Below the pieces are notes generated by a model that saw only the letters and a program-made list of their open reading frames with translations, ran no database searches and was not told the DNA's origin. Made by a program: the position numbers and the translations under genes. Shown here in pieces: positions 49,195 through 57,761 of a stretch of DNA of 64,000 nt; within the stretch, counting starts at the first letter, position 1; every line of letters begins with the position of its first letter. This DNA comes from an uncultured Chryseobacterium sp. (lineage in GTDB: Bacteria > Bacteroidota > Bacteroidia > Flavobacteriales > Weeksellaceae). The stretch spans positions 62,001 to 126,000 of the forward strand of contig CAJYWD010000029.1 of the NCBI GenBank assembly GCA_913778505.1. The letters run 5' to 3'.

Positions 49195-50994
49195 ATGTTC
49201 AGTAATAAATCTACTCTCCTGATTATCGCCTTTTTAAGTTTCTTTTCCGTTGCTAAGGCGCAGGAGAAAAAAGATTCTATATATTATAAAATTGAGAAAT
49301 TCTCGGACAGGAGAAAATTTACCAAATTCATTCATCGTTTTATATTTCGGCGGGAAGCAGATTCTGCTTCTGTAAAATCAAGAACAGAAAAGCAAGCTCA
49401 GGAATCTTACGATGGCAAATACATCCGCAACATTAAAATTGAAACCATTGACCCGTTTGGTTACAATACAAAAGAGAAAAAGGAAAAATCAAAATGGTAT
49501 GACTGGTTCACCAATCATCTTCATTCCAACACCCGGATTTCTGTGGTCAATAATTACCTGCTTTTCAAAAAAGGGGAAGAGTATAACGCACAAAAACTCT
49601 ATGAATCCGAACGTCTTCTGCGCCAAATGAATTTTGTGAACCGTGTCAATATCGCTGTAGAAAACACTTCCAGTGATTCTATTGATGTGGTGGTCAAAGT
49701 TCTGGATTCGTGGAGTCTCAAACCAAGATTAAGCTATTCCGGAAGCAAAATTGGACTCGGTTTTACCGAAGAAAACCTGCTCGGTCTTGGCCACGAAGTT
49801 GATTTTCTTTACCGTAATGATTCTAAGCAGAAACAGGATTATTTCTACGGAAGTTATCTGGCGAATAATCTCTTCGGAAGTTATATCAATGCGCAGATTT
49901 TGGGAGAACGTGATTTTTGGAAAAATGAAAGAATCAATGTCAGTGCAAGACGTGATTTTTTCTCACCGCTTACACAATGGGCTGGCGGTTTTAGCTTCGA
50001 ATATTTTATGCGGAATGTCCTTTTGCCAATGGAAAATATGGATAGTTTCCCGGAAGTTCAAATCAAGGTTTACAGCCAGGATTTATGGGGCGGTTATCAG
50101 ATTCCGGTTTCGAAGAATAATGAAGAACGGGTTTCCAGCAATATTGCTTTGATAGGGCGATTTACCAATTATCAGTATAAAGACAGTCCCGGAATTGACC
50201 AGTATAAATATTTCCGGTCTTACAATAGTTTTCTGGCTTCAGCGGGATTTATCCAGCGAAAATTCTCAGTTGAGAAGCAGGTTTTTCAGTACGATTTGCC
50301 GGAAGATATTCCTTACGGTAATGCGTTCATCGTTACAGCCGGCGCGCTGTCACGAAGTCAGAACGTGGTGCCATATGCAGGACTTTCCGCAGCTTACGGC
50401 GATTTTACAAGAATCGGATATTTCAATGTCAAAGCGCAGTTCGGAAGGTTTTTTAATGAAGAAAGAATCAACCGTGATGCTTTTCGGCTAGACGGAACTT
50501 ATTTCACCAATCTGATGGATTGGAAATTTGCGAAAGTCCGGCATTTCTTTTCCCCGACTTTGGCTTTGGGAAATCCTCAGAATAATTATTCTTACAAAGA
50601 CCGGATCAACCTTTCTGCTCAGGACGAATTTCCGGTTTATAATTATGATTATATTGGTACCAAAAAATTGATTCTTCGTTATCAGATTCAGTTTTTCATT
50701 AACAAAACCTGGAAAAACTTCCATTTCAGTCCATATCTTACAACGGCTGTTGGCTGGCTGGGAATGCCGGATGAAAAATTATTGAAAACCAGTATGAATA
50801 CGAAAATCGGACTTGGTGTTCTGATTAACAATCCTTATCTGGTTTTTAACAGGATTCAGATTTCGTTTATGTATTATCCGAAAGTGCCGTTTGACAATAA
50901 CTCAGTTTTCGATTTCAACAGCTACCGGAATGATATGATGCCGATGAATACTTTTGCGGCGGACGTTCCGCACTTTGTAAACTTCGGCAATTGA
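49195..50994 (+). CDS. BamA/TamA-like outer-membrane barrel protein with POTRA region
   Basis: A 599-residue protein with signal peptide 1-22 (ends AKAQ). A POTRA-like part (about 75-175) includes YIRNIKIETIDPFGYNT and NYLLFKKGEEYNAQKLYESE in part, then LRQMNFVNRVNI, the FVxxVxI pattern of POTRA domains. A barrel of about 400 residues follows. Likely an Omp85-related assembly or surface protein; its client is unknown. It is co-transcribed with the UbiA-like gene. Confidence 0.78.
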   Translation: MFSNKSTLLIIAFLSFFSVAKAQEKKDSIYYKIEKFSDRRKFTKFIHRFIFRREADSASVKSRTEKQAQESYDGKYIRNIKIETIDPFGYNTKEKKEKSKWYDWFTNHLHSNTRISVVNNYLLFKKGEEYNAQKLYESERLLRQMNFVNRVNIAVENTSSDSIDVVVKVLDSWSLKPRLSYSGSKIGLGFTEENLLGLGHEVDFLYRNDSKQKQDYFYGSYLANNLFGSYINAQILGERDFWKNERINVSARRDFFSPLTQWAGGFSFEYFMRNVLLPMENMDSFPEVQIKVYSQDLWGGYQIPVSKNNEERVSSNIALIGRFTNYQYKDSPGIDQYKYFRSYNSFLASAGFIQRKFSVEKQVFQYDLPEDIPYGNAFIVTAGALSRSQNVVPYAGLSAAYGDFTRIGYFNVKAQFGRFFNEERINRDAFRLDGTYFTNLMDWKFAKVRHFFSPTLALGNPQNNYSYKDRINLSAQDEFPVYNYDYIGTKKLILRYQIQFFINKTWKNFHFSPYLTTAVGWLGMPDEKLLKTSMNTKIGLGVLINNPYLVFNRIQISFMYYPKVPFDNNSVFDFNSYRNDMMPMNTFAADVPHFVNFGN

Positions 50995-51037
50995 TTTTCT
51001 TGCTGAGAAGTTTTATCTTTACATAAATTTTTGAGTG

Positions 51038-51349
51038 ATGGAAAATATCAATGACATAAAAATAAAGCTGATTCAGAATATCTGTGCGTCCGAAAATTCT
51101 TATCTTCTCTCCTCACTTCTGAAAAATTTTGAATCCAAATCTCCGAACATCGTTGCCGAGCCAGATTTTATCTACGAATCTGAAAAACCAATGACTGAGG
51201 AAGAAGTGGATGAGTATTTTAAAGAAGAGAAAATTATACTTCCTGATTATGTAATGAAAATGATTGAAATTGGAATGGACGATGTGAGAAATGGGAGAGT
51301 TTATACTGAAGAAGAAATGGATAAAATGGATGAGGAATGGCTGAAATAA
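51038..51349 (+). CDS. Putative antitoxin
   Basis: A 103-residue acidic protein with a C-terminus rich in Glu/Asp (VYTEEEMDKMDEEWLK). No clear DNA-binding motif. It overlaps the downstream ParE/RelE-like gene by 13 bases in another frame, the usual antitoxin-toxin arrangement. Assignment rests mainly on that context. The ATG at 51038 is preceded by an in-frame GTG. Confidence 0.65.
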   Translation: MENINDIKIKLIQNICASENSYLLSSLLKNFESKSPNIVAEPDFIYESEKPMTEEEVDEYFKEEKIILPDYVMKMIEIGMDDVRNGRVYTEEEMDKMDEEWLK

Positions 51350-51645
51350 AAGTCGAATGGACTCATTTTGCAAAGAAACAAAGAGATCACGTTTTTAAAT
51401 ATTGGAATAATAGAAATAAAAGTAAAAGCTATTCTAAAAAACTCAGAATTGCAATTAACGAGAAAATAAATCAGTTAAAATTACAACCATTTTCTGGCGT
51501 ACAGCTCGTTGATAAAAATACTAGAATTCTTTTTCTTAAAAATTACAGTTTGATTTATTACATCAATAAAGATAGTATCTCCGTTATTTCATTTTGGGAA
51601 AACCATCAAAATCCTGAAACGCTAAAAACTCTTTTGGGATTATGA
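51337..51645 (+). CDS. RelE/ParE-type toxin
   Basis: A 102-residue basic protein with the family pattern VEWTHFAKKQRDHVFKYW near the start, LRIAINEKINQL, then RILFLKNYSLIYYI and VISFWENHQNP at the end. These toxins cut mRNA at the ribosome or poison gyrase; which one cannot be told here. Its stop overlaps the recF ATG (ATGA), so the pair is translationally coupled to recF. Confidence 0.8.
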   Translation: MAEIKVEWTHFAKKQRDHVFKYWNNRNKSKSYSKKLRIAINEKINQLKLQPFSGVQLVDKNTRILFLKNYSLIYYINKDSISVISFWENHQNPETLKTLLGL

Positions 51646-52721
51646 TCATCAAAAAACTTTCACTCATCAATTTCAAGAACCATTCGGAGCAACAATTTGA
51701 ATTTTCTCCTCAAATCAATTGTTTTGTTGGTAATAACGGCGTGGGGAAGACCAATGTGCTGGATGCGCTTCATTATCTGTCTGTCGGGAAAAGTTTTTTG
51801 GGAAATTCTGACCTTAACAATGTGAAGTCTGATGAAGATTTTTTTGTGATTGAATCCGAAATTCAGAATGAGGAAAAGGACGATTTGATTAAGATTCTGA
51901 TGCCGAAAGAAGCCAAAAAAGTTATTAAAAAGAATGACAAATCTTACGAAAGATTGGCTGACCATATCGGATATCTGCCAAGTGTGATGATTTCGCCTTA
52001 CGATTCCAATTTGATTTCGGATTCCGGGGAAAGCCGGAGAAAATTTCTGGATGCGATGATTTCGCAGACCGATTCTTCGTATCTTTTTGATTTGATTCAG
52101 TATCAGAAAACCATTCAGCAGCGGAATGCTTTGCTTAAATATTTTGCTAAGAACAGGACGTTTGATAAAGATTCTTTGGAAATTTACAATGATCCGATTT
52201 CCAGCTTCGGAACCAGGATTTTCGAGAAGAGAAAAGAGTTCGTAGAAAAACTGAGTCCAATCGTTCAGCATTTTTACGAAATCATTTCCGGTGGTAAGGA
52301 AATCGTGAATGTCATCTATGAATCGCATCTTTTGACCGAAGATTTTAATAGTCTCCTATCTAGTTCCATTGACAAAGACAGGGCTTTGACCTACACGTCG
52401 AAAGGAACGCACAAAGACGATTTGTTGTTTGAAATGAATGGTACTTCTATCAAAAAGATTGGTTCACAAGGTCAGCAGAAGTCCTTTTTAATTTCTTTAA
52501 AGTTGGCTCAAATCAACCGAATCAAGGAATTGACGGGCAAATCTCCGATTCTTTTGCTTGATGATATTTTTGATAAATTGGATGATACCAGGGTTTCCCA
52601 ATTGATAGAACTGGTAAATAAGGAAAGTTTCGGACAGATTTTCATTACGGACACGCACAAAGAGCGGACGGAAAATGTGGTGCGAAGAATCAATGAGGAA
52701 AGCAGGATTTTTGAAATTTAA
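51642..52721 (+). CDS. recF: DNA replication and repair protein RecF
   Basis: A 359-residue ABC-type ATPase that helps load RecA at gaps. MIIKKLSLINFKNH start, Walker A GNNGVGKTNVLDALHYLS (about 30-47), the signature GSQGQQKSFLISLKLAQ near 272 and Walker B ILLLDDIFDKLD near 305. The length is typical. It is unusual in being the third cistron after a toxin-antitoxin pair, overlapping the toxin stop by four bases. The following gene begins four bases after its stop. Confidence 0.94.
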   Translation: MIIKKLSLINFKNHSEQQFEFSPQINCFVGNNGVGKTNVLDALHYLSVGKSFLGNSDLNNVKSDEDFFVIESEIQNEEKDDLIKILMPKEAKKVIKKNDKSYERLADHIGYLPSVMISPYDSNLISDSGESRRKFLDAMISQTDSSYLFDLIQYQKTIQQRNALLKYFAKNRTFDKDSLEIYNDPISSFGTRIFEKRKEFVEKLSPIVQHFYEIISGGKEIVNVIYESHLLTEDFNSLLSSSIDKDRALTYTSKGTHKDDLLFEMNGTSIKKIGSQGQQKSFLISLKLAQINRIKELTGKSPILLLDDIFDKLDDTRVSQLIELVNKESFGQIFITDTHKERTENVVRRINEESRIFEI

Positions 52722-52725
52722 AATA

Positions 52726-53394
52726 ATGAAAAAAATTTCAGTTTTAATAATTATTTTTTGCTCAATTTTTATTTTTGGACAGAAGAAGAAAAGTGATTTT
52801 AATAAAAATCCTATTGTTGAATTAAATGATTATACTTCATCTGAAGGAAAAGTTAATAAGGACTATAAACCTTTATCATTAGGACTTAGAATCAAAAATT
52901 ATCCTTTTAATAAAGCTTCAAAGATAAAAATCGTTTCATACAATCTGAAATTTGCGAAACAAACTTCGTTTGAACTGATTCCCATTCCTAGAACAAAAGA
53001 AGATTCCATAAAAGTTCGTGAACTTGTAAATCGTCCAAAATCGATAGATTTTAGAGATATTCTTGAAGCGCAGTCTGAAAATGTAGTAGAGCAATCAAAG
53101 ACGCTTAATCTAAATGAAATTTCTAAATTAACTCATATTCTTTTTAATACTTGTAATAAATATCATATTATTGAGCGTTCTCAATCGGGTTGTTTCTTTC
53201 CACGAAATGCTATCATTTTTTATGATGAGAATGATAAAATATTTGAAATTATGGAAATATGCTTTCAATGTGGAGGAATAGAAACTTTTCCGAGTCATTT
53301 TTTTGACTGGAAAGATGCCTGTGCATATATGTATCCTGACTTGGAAAAATTTTTTAATGATAACGGATTGAATACCCAATATCATAAAAAATAA
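52726..53394 (+). CDS. Exported protein of unknown function
   Basis: A 222-residue protein with a signal peptide (MKKISVLIIIFCSIFIFGQ, 1-19), a basic start to the mature part and a compact C-terminal domain with several Cys: CNKYHIIERSQSGCFFPRN and MEICFQCGGIETFP near residues 158-195. I do not recognise the family. It begins four bases after recF, with lower GC than recF. The ATG at 52726 is chosen because it starts the signal peptide. Confidence 0.7.
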   Translation: MKKISVLIIIFCSIFIFGQKKKSDFNKNPIVELNDYTSSEGKVNKDYKPLSLGLRIKNYPFNKASKIKIVSYNLKFAKQTSFELIPIPRTKEDSIKVRELVNRPKSIDFRDILEAQSENVVEQSKTLNLNEISKLTHILFNTCNKYHIIERSQSGCFFPRNAIIFYDENDKIFEIMEICFQCGGIETFPSHFFDWKDACAYMYPDLEKFFNDNGLNTQYHKK

Positions 53395-53408
53395 TAAATC
53401 CTCAACAT

Positions 53409-53514
53409 AGCCCTGATGGGAACGGCATCCTTTTTTGTCATTGCGATTCTTGTATAGTTTAAGGATGACTTTACGTTGTTCGCAATGAAAAAAAAGATAT
53501 AGTGGACAGCAGGC
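53409..53514. repeat. Palindromic repeat family A, copy 2
   Basis: GCCCTGATGGGAACGGCATCC then T6 on the left, A8-GATATAGTGGACAGCAGG on the right. The loop holds a second perfect hairpin CATTGCGA/TCGCAATG. The arms match the copy at 10681-10752. It lies between the convergent 3' ends of the unknown exported gene and cdd. Confidence 0.78.
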
Positions 53515-53555
53515 TGGCATGTTCTGCCGAAGCTGTATCGTGTTGCTCCTAAAAA

Positions 53556-54035
53556 TTACAAAAAGCTGGCGTCGAAGGAAAATGGAAGCAAATCCCGTAT
53601 CGATTTCGTTTTCAGAATTTCTCCGTCTAGTGATGCAAAATAAATTTCGATAGGTTTTTTTTGTTTGGCCTCGTACTCCAGAATCGACTGTCTGCAGCTG
53701 CCACAAGGTGGAATTGCTGTAGAGCTGAGTGCATCTTTTGGCGCTCCGATGACGAATAATTTTTTGATTTTTACGTCTGGATAATTCGCCGACGTCCAGA
53801 AAATGGTCGTTCTCTCCGCGCACAAACCGGAAGGATATGCTGCGTTTTCCTGATTGCTTCCTGTAACGATTTCGCCATTTTCCAGCAATACCGCACAGCC
53901 AACCCAAAAATTGGAGTAAGGCGCGTAAGCTTGTTCTCGTATGGTTTTAGCTTTATCAAAAAGTGTTTTTTCTATATCGTTGAGTTCATCGTAACTCGGG
54001 ATCACTTCGAAGTTGATTTTTATCTCTTTTTCCAT
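53556..54035 (-). CDS. cdd: Cytidine deaminase
   Basis: A 159-residue zinc enzyme of pyrimidine salvage (cytidine/deoxycytidine to uridine/deoxyuridine). APYSNFWVGCAVL near residue 37, the catalytic CAE in NAAYPSGLCAERTT near 73 and the zinc Cys pair PPCGSCRQ near 108. The small homotetrameric type by length. Monocistronic. Confidence 0.94.
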   Translation of the reverse strand: MEKEIKINFEVIPSYDELNDIEKTLFDKAKTIREQAYAPYSNFWVGCAVLLENGEIVTGSNQENAAYPSGLCAERTTIFWTSANYPDVKIKKLFVIGAPKDALSSTAIPPCGSCRQSILEYEAKQKKPIEIYFASLDGEILKTKSIRDLLPFSFDASFL

Positions 54036-54104
54036 TTTTTAAAATGAGGGAGGTAAAAATACATTTTTTGTGGAAATAAATGGAAATTATTATGAAAATA
54101 TTCT

Positions 54105-54497
54105 CTAGAAACGGAATTTTCGGTTGTCTTTCTTCTCGGACAATTTCTTTTTGTTGTCAATACGTTTCTGGATTTGACTTCTGGAGGGTTTCGTTGCAAG
54201 ACGTTTCTTGGGAACAAACAGAGATTTTTCTACCAGCTCCAGCATCCTTTCGGTTACGATTTTTTTATTCTGAAACTGCGTTCTGCTTTCCGATGAAGTC
54301 ATTTGCAGAAGACCTTCGGAATTGATTTTGTTCTTTAGCTTTTCCGAGATTCTGAGCTTTTCATCGAAGGAAAAAAGTTGACTTTCCATGATGTTCCAGA
54401 TGGCTGTGACAGCTGTTTCTACCTTGTTGACATTCTGTCCGCCGGCTCCGGAAGAGCGGGACGTTTTGTAGCTGATTTCGGTAGAAAAATTTTTCAT
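54105..54497 (-). CDS. arfB: Alternative ribosome-rescue factor ArfB (peptidyl-tRNA hydrolase)
   Basis: A 130-residue protein with the GGQ release-factor motif in TSRSSGAGGQNVNKVETAV (about 12-30) and a basic C-terminal tail (PSRSQIQKRIDNKKKLSEKK) that enters the empty mRNA channel. It frees ribosomes stalled on non-stop mRNA. Its start follows directly on the menE stop codon, with no gap, so the two are coupled. Confidence 0.92.
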   Translation of the reverse strand: MKNFSTEISYKTSRSSGAGGQNVNKVETAVTAIWNIMESQLFSFDEKLRISEKLKNKINSEGLLQMTSSESRTQFQNKKIVTERMLELVEKSLFVPKKRLATKPSRSQIQKRIDNKKKLSEKKDNRKFRF

Positions 54498-55526
54498 TTA
54501 GCTGTTAATTAATTTTTTTAATTCAAGACGATTCACTTTTCCATTGGGCGTTCTGGGAATCTGTTTTACAAAAATAATCTCTTTTGGTTTATGAAAGTTT
54601 TTTTTGTAGTTGATGGTTGATAGTTTTTGGTTGATAGATTGTGATTCCTGACCTTCGACTGCGAGAATTAATTTTTGTCCGAGTTTTTCGTCTTTTATTC
54701 CAAGAAATACCACTTCATTTGGGATTTCTTTTTTAACGAGTTTTTCTAATTCTTCCGGAAAAATCTTTGCACCGCCGGAATTAATGACATTATCGATTCT
54801 CCCGAGAAATCTGAATTGTTTCTTATCCTTAATTTCCACCAAATCGTTCGTTTGTAAAATTTCTGAATTTAGTTTTGGGGCAAATATCGTTAAACAACCT
54901 CTCTCGTCCAAAGAAATATCCACGCCGTCAAAAACCGTAAACCAATCTTCCGGATTTGGATAAATCTGTTTTAATGCAATATGAGACAATGTTTCGCTCA
55001 TCCCGTAGGTCTCGAATATTTGGGTTGGAGAGTTGGAGGATTGGAGCGTTTGAGAGATTTTTTGTTTAAGAGTTTCCGAAACGGATGCGCCACCGATGAT
55101 TAATTTTTTTATTAAATGTAGTTTATCCAGAGAATTCTCAACCTGTAACGGTGTCATGGCGCAAAAATCGATTTCTTTACCGATATTTTCTAACGGATTA
55201 AGAGAAGTTGCAGCGATTTCTAGTTTTAATTGTCTCGAAATGCTTCTTACGACCATCATTTTTCCGGAAATATATTCAATTGGGAGACAGATCAGAGCGA
55301 GATTTCCTTGTTTCAGACCCAGAAAATCACATGTCATCTCCGCAGAGTTCAACATTTTTGATTTTTCCATGTCGAAAACCTTAGGAATTCCGGTAGAGCC
55401 AGAGCTCTGAACTCTTACTGTTTTTGCCTCAGAAAACCATTCTTTTATGAAGTCTAAAACTTTGGTTTCAAATTCGTTAGAAGGCGTTGCATTCATTGAG
55501 GATGCTTTGGAAAGGTCGATGAACAT
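54498..55526 (-). CDS. menE: AMP-dependent ligase, o-succinylbenzoate-CoA ligase type
   Basis: A 342-residue, short ANL-superfamily enzyme. AMP-binding P-loop SSGSTGIPK near residue 41, ETYGMSET near 173, RIDNVINSGGAKIFPEELE near 245 and the C-domain Lys in IPRTPNGKVNRLELKK. The size and the N-terminal truncation match MenE-like proteins of Bacteroidota (menaquinone synthesis); no other men gene is in the window, so the substrate is inferred. Two repeat tracts are read in frame: an 8-bp-period tract (SSNSPTQ) and a 7-bp-period tract (SQSINQKLSTINY), both in likely surface loops. Confidence 0.8.
   Translation of the reverse strand: MFIDLSKASSMNATPSNEFETKVLDFIKEWFSEAKTVRVQSSGSTGIPKVFDMEKSKMLNSAEMTCDFLGLKQGNLALICLPIEYISGKMMVVRSISRQLKLEIAATSLNPLENIGKEIDFCAMTPLQVENSLDKLHLIKKLIIGGASVSETLKQKISQTLQSSNSPTQIFETYGMSETLSHIALKQIYPNPEDWFTVFDGVDISLDERGCLTIFAPKLNSEILQTNDLVEIKDKKQFRFLGRIDNVINSGGAKIFPEELEKLVKKEIPNEVVFLGIKDEKLGQKLILAVEGQESQSINQKLSTINYKKNFHKPKEIIFVKQIPRTPNGKVNRLELKKLINS
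54606..54640 (-). repeat. In-frame heptamer array in menE
   Basis: Five units GTAGTTG, ATGGTTG, ATAGTTT, TTGGTTG and ATAGATT (plus strand), read in frame as QSINQKLSTINY. Confidence 0.65.
55023..55048 (-). repeat. In-frame octamer array in menE
   Basis: TTGGAG recurs at 55025, 55033 and 55041, an 8-bp period (GGAGAGTT, GGAGGATT). It is read as QSSNSPTQ on the coding strand. Confidence 0.55.
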
Positions 55527-55602
55527 TAGGATGAGTGAAAATTTATTTTATAAAATTATCGATTTTTTTTCAGAAAAAGTTTGGAAGTTTAAAAAAAAGC
55601 TA

Positions 55603-55610
55603 TAAATTTG
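55603..55610 (+). promoter_or_regulatory. Promoter of tRNA-Gln
   Basis: TAAATTTG with TTTG at 55580-55583, 19-base spacing, 16 bases before the tRNA. One of the best matches to the Bacteroidota promoter in the window. Confidence 0.65.
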
Positions 55611-55626
55611 CATCACAATAAACGAC

Positions 55627-55697
55627 AGACCCATGGTGTAACGGTAGCACTTCGGTTTTTGGTACCGCCTGTCGGGGTTCGAATCCCTGTGGGTCTA
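55627..55697 (+). tRNA. tRNA-Gln (TTG)
   Basis: A 71-base cloverleaf. Acceptor AGACCCA/TGGGTCT, short D arm GTGTAACGGTAGCAC, anticodon loop TTTTGGT (anticodon TTG) on a TCGGT/ACCGC stem with a T-C mismatch at its base, T arm CGGGG-TTCGAAT-CCCTG. Discriminator A, no encoded CCA. Confidence 0.92.
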
Positions 55698-55711
55698 CAA
55701 AGTTTAGCTTT

Positions 55712-55748
55712 AAACGCTTTGATTTTTCAGAGCGTTTTTGTTTTTTAT
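55712..55748 (+). terminator. Terminator of tRNA-Gln
   Basis: AAACGCTTTGA/TCAGAGCGTTT, an 11-bp stem with one G-T pair and loop TTTT, then a T-rich tail. Confidence 0.72.
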
Positions 55749-55782
55749 AGCATTGTGAAATTCTAAAAATTAGCTAAAAAAA

Positions 55783-55802
55783 ACTCTGCCCAAAAGCAGA
55801 GT
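55783..55802 (-). terminator. Terminator of argS
   Basis: Minus strand: ACTCTGC/GCAGAGT with loop TTTTGG, then T7. Confidence 0.7.
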
Positions 55803-55828
55803 CTAAACTTGTATAAAAAAGTGATATT

Positions 55829-57592
55829 TTACATTCTATTTACTACACTGATGCCCAACATCGATAACGATTTTTTAATCGTTTTTCCGGCCAGTTCTGA
55901 GAGCTGAAGACGGAATTGCTTAGCATTTTCGTTATCCTGGTTCAGGATCGGATTATTTTGATAAAATGAGTTGTATGTTTTTACCAATTCATAAACGTAA
56001 TTCGCAACCAATGCCGGACTTAGAGAGTCTGCCGCTCTGCTGATCACATCTTTAAATTCGGATAAAAGCATGATCAAATCTTTCTCACTTTCATTCGGAA
56101 GATAGATTCCCAAGTTTTCTTTTTCAGAGTAATCAGCCCTAGCCAAAAGCGACTGAATTCTCGCATACGTATATTGAATGAACGGTCCAGTATTGCCATT
56201 GAAATCGATACTTTCCGCAGGATTGAAGAGCATTTTCTTCTTCGGGTCCACTTTCAGGATAAAATATTTTAAAGCACCCAATCCAACGGTTTCATAAGAG
56301 CTTTCTTTTTCCTTGTCGCTCAGGCTCTCCAGTTTGCCCAATTCCTGGGATTTTTCCTTCGCTGTTTTGTACATTTCTTCCACCAAATCGTCGGCATCTA
56401 CCACGGTTCCTTCACGTGATTTCATTTTTCCTTCCGGCAATTCTACCATTCCGTACGACAAATGATAAAGCTGATCAGCCCATTCATAGCCTAATTTTTT
56501 CAATATTTTGAATAAAACCTGGAAGTGATAATCCTGCTCATTTCCGACGGTATAAATTAGTTTTTGGATGTCATTATCCTTGAAACGCTCTACAGCTGTT
56601 CCCAAATCCTGAGTCATATAAACTGAAGTTCCGTCCGAACGAAGCAATAATTTTTGGTCAAGACCTTCGTCTGTCAAATCACACCAGACAGAACCATCGT
56701 CTTTTTTGTAAAGAATCCCGTCTTCCAAGCCTTTCTGAATCAAATCTTTACCCAAAATATAAGTGTTGCTCTCATACTGGACCTGGTCAAAATTTACACC
56801 CAATCTTGAGTAAGTCTGATTAAATCCGGTATAAACCCAAGAATTCATCATTTCCCAAAGTTTTCGGACTTCCGGATCGTTTTGTTCCCATTTCAAAAGC
56901 ATTTCCTGAGCTTCGACGATGGCAGGTGCTTGCTTTTTCGCAGTTTCCTCATCGATGCCATCAGCAATCATTGCCTTGATTTCGGATTTATATACTTTAT
57001 CGAATTCCACATAGTAGTTTCCTACCAATTTATCGCCTTTCAAACCAGTAGATTCAGGCGTTGCTCCGTTCCCAAATTTCTCCCAGGCCAGCATCGACTT
57101 GCAGATGTGGATTCCACGGTCGTTAATGATTTGAGTTTTGATGACATTGTAGCCGTCCGCCTTCAGGATTTCAGCCACAGAAAAACCGAGAAGATTATTT
57201 CTGATATGTCCCAAATGCAGCGGTTTATTGGTGTTCGGCGAAGAGTATTCTATCATCACCGTTTCGTTCTTCGGCGTTATATTATCAAAATCGTTGTTAA
57301 TTTCTGATAACTGTCCAGCAAACAATTGATCTTTGATTTTGAGGTTGAGAAATCCCTTTACCACATTAAAATTCTCAACAAAGTCAATTTGATTTTTCAC
57401 TTCTTCGCCCAATTCTGTTCCGATAACATCCGGACTTTTTTTCGCCTGTTTTACCAAAGGAAAAATGACGATAGTGAAATCACCTTCAAACTCAGTTTTG
57501 TTTTTTTGGACTTCCAGCGTCACGCCTTCTATTCCGTAGAGTTGAGCGATGATTTCGGTGATTTTGGACTGTATATTTTGTTTAATATTCAT
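55829..57592 (-). CDS. argS: Arginyl-tRNA synthetase
   Basis: A 587-residue class I synthetase. N-terminal additional domain (1-110), HIGH motif in SSPNTNKPLHLGHIRNNLLG near residue 125 (HLGH), KMSKS-like GKMKSREGT near 390, and the C-terminal anticodon-binding DALR domain with the usual end GISVVNRM. Complete. It has its own promoter (57610-57617) and terminator and converges on the tRNA-Gln gene. Confidence 0.96.
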   Translation of the reverse strand: MNIKQNIQSKITEIIAQLYGIEGVTLEVQKNKTEFEGDFTIVIFPLVKQAKKSPDVIGTELGEEVKNQIDFVENFNVVKGFLNLKIKDQLFAGQLSEINNDFDNITPKNETVMIEYSSPNTNKPLHLGHIRNNLLGFSVAEILKADGYNVIKTQIINDRGIHICKSMLAWEKFGNGATPESTGLKGDKLVGNYYVEFDKVYKSEIKAMIADGIDEETAKKQAPAIVEAQEMLLKWEQNDPEVRKLWEMMNSWVYTGFNQTYSRLGVNFDQVQYESNTYILGKDLIQKGLEDGILYKKDDGSVWCDLTDEGLDQKLLLRSDGTSVYMTQDLGTAVERFKDNDIQKLIYTVGNEQDYHFQVLFKILKKLGYEWADQLYHLSYGMVELPEGKMKSREGTVVDADDLVEEMYKTAKEKSQELGKLESLSDKEKESSYETVGLGALKYFILKVDPKKKMLFNPAESIDFNGNTGPFIQYTYARIQSLLARADYSEKENLGIYLPNESEKDLIMLLSEFKDVISRAADSLSPALVANYVYELVKTYNSFYQNNPILNQDNENAKQFRLQLSELAGKTIKKSLSMLGISVVNRM

Positions 57593-57609
57593 TTCGGAAT
57601 TTTGTGTTG

Positions 57610-57617
57610 CAAATTTA
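57610..57617 (-). promoter_or_regulatory. -7 element of argS
   Basis: TAAATTTG on the minus strand, 17 bases before the ATG; leader about 10 bases. Confidence 0.5.
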
Positions 57618-57691
57618 AAAATTTAAAATAGGTTTTTCACGCAAAGTCACAAATTATAATCAGTTTAATAATTTACTTTGGTAAAAGTAGT

Positions 57692-57747
57692 CTCGCAGAT
57701 TAGGCAGATGTTTAAAGAGAAGTTGCAAAATTTGCTAAATCTGCGAG
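57692..57747. repeat. CGCAGATT inverted repeat
   Basis: Arms CTCGCAGATT (57692-57701) and AATCTGCGAG (57738-57747) are exact reverse complements around a 36-base loop that contains a degenerate GCAGAT copy. Together with the upstream TTCACGCAAAGTCAC it looks like a dispersed intergenic repeat at the 3' end of the MATE gene. Confidence 0.65.
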
Positions 57748-57761
57748 GGATTAGTGAAGAA

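Noticed and set aside
53128-53907. A 259-residue minus-strand protein
   Set aside because: It overlaps cdd in another frame and runs antisense through the palindromic repeat and the exported-protein gene; it has no family features.
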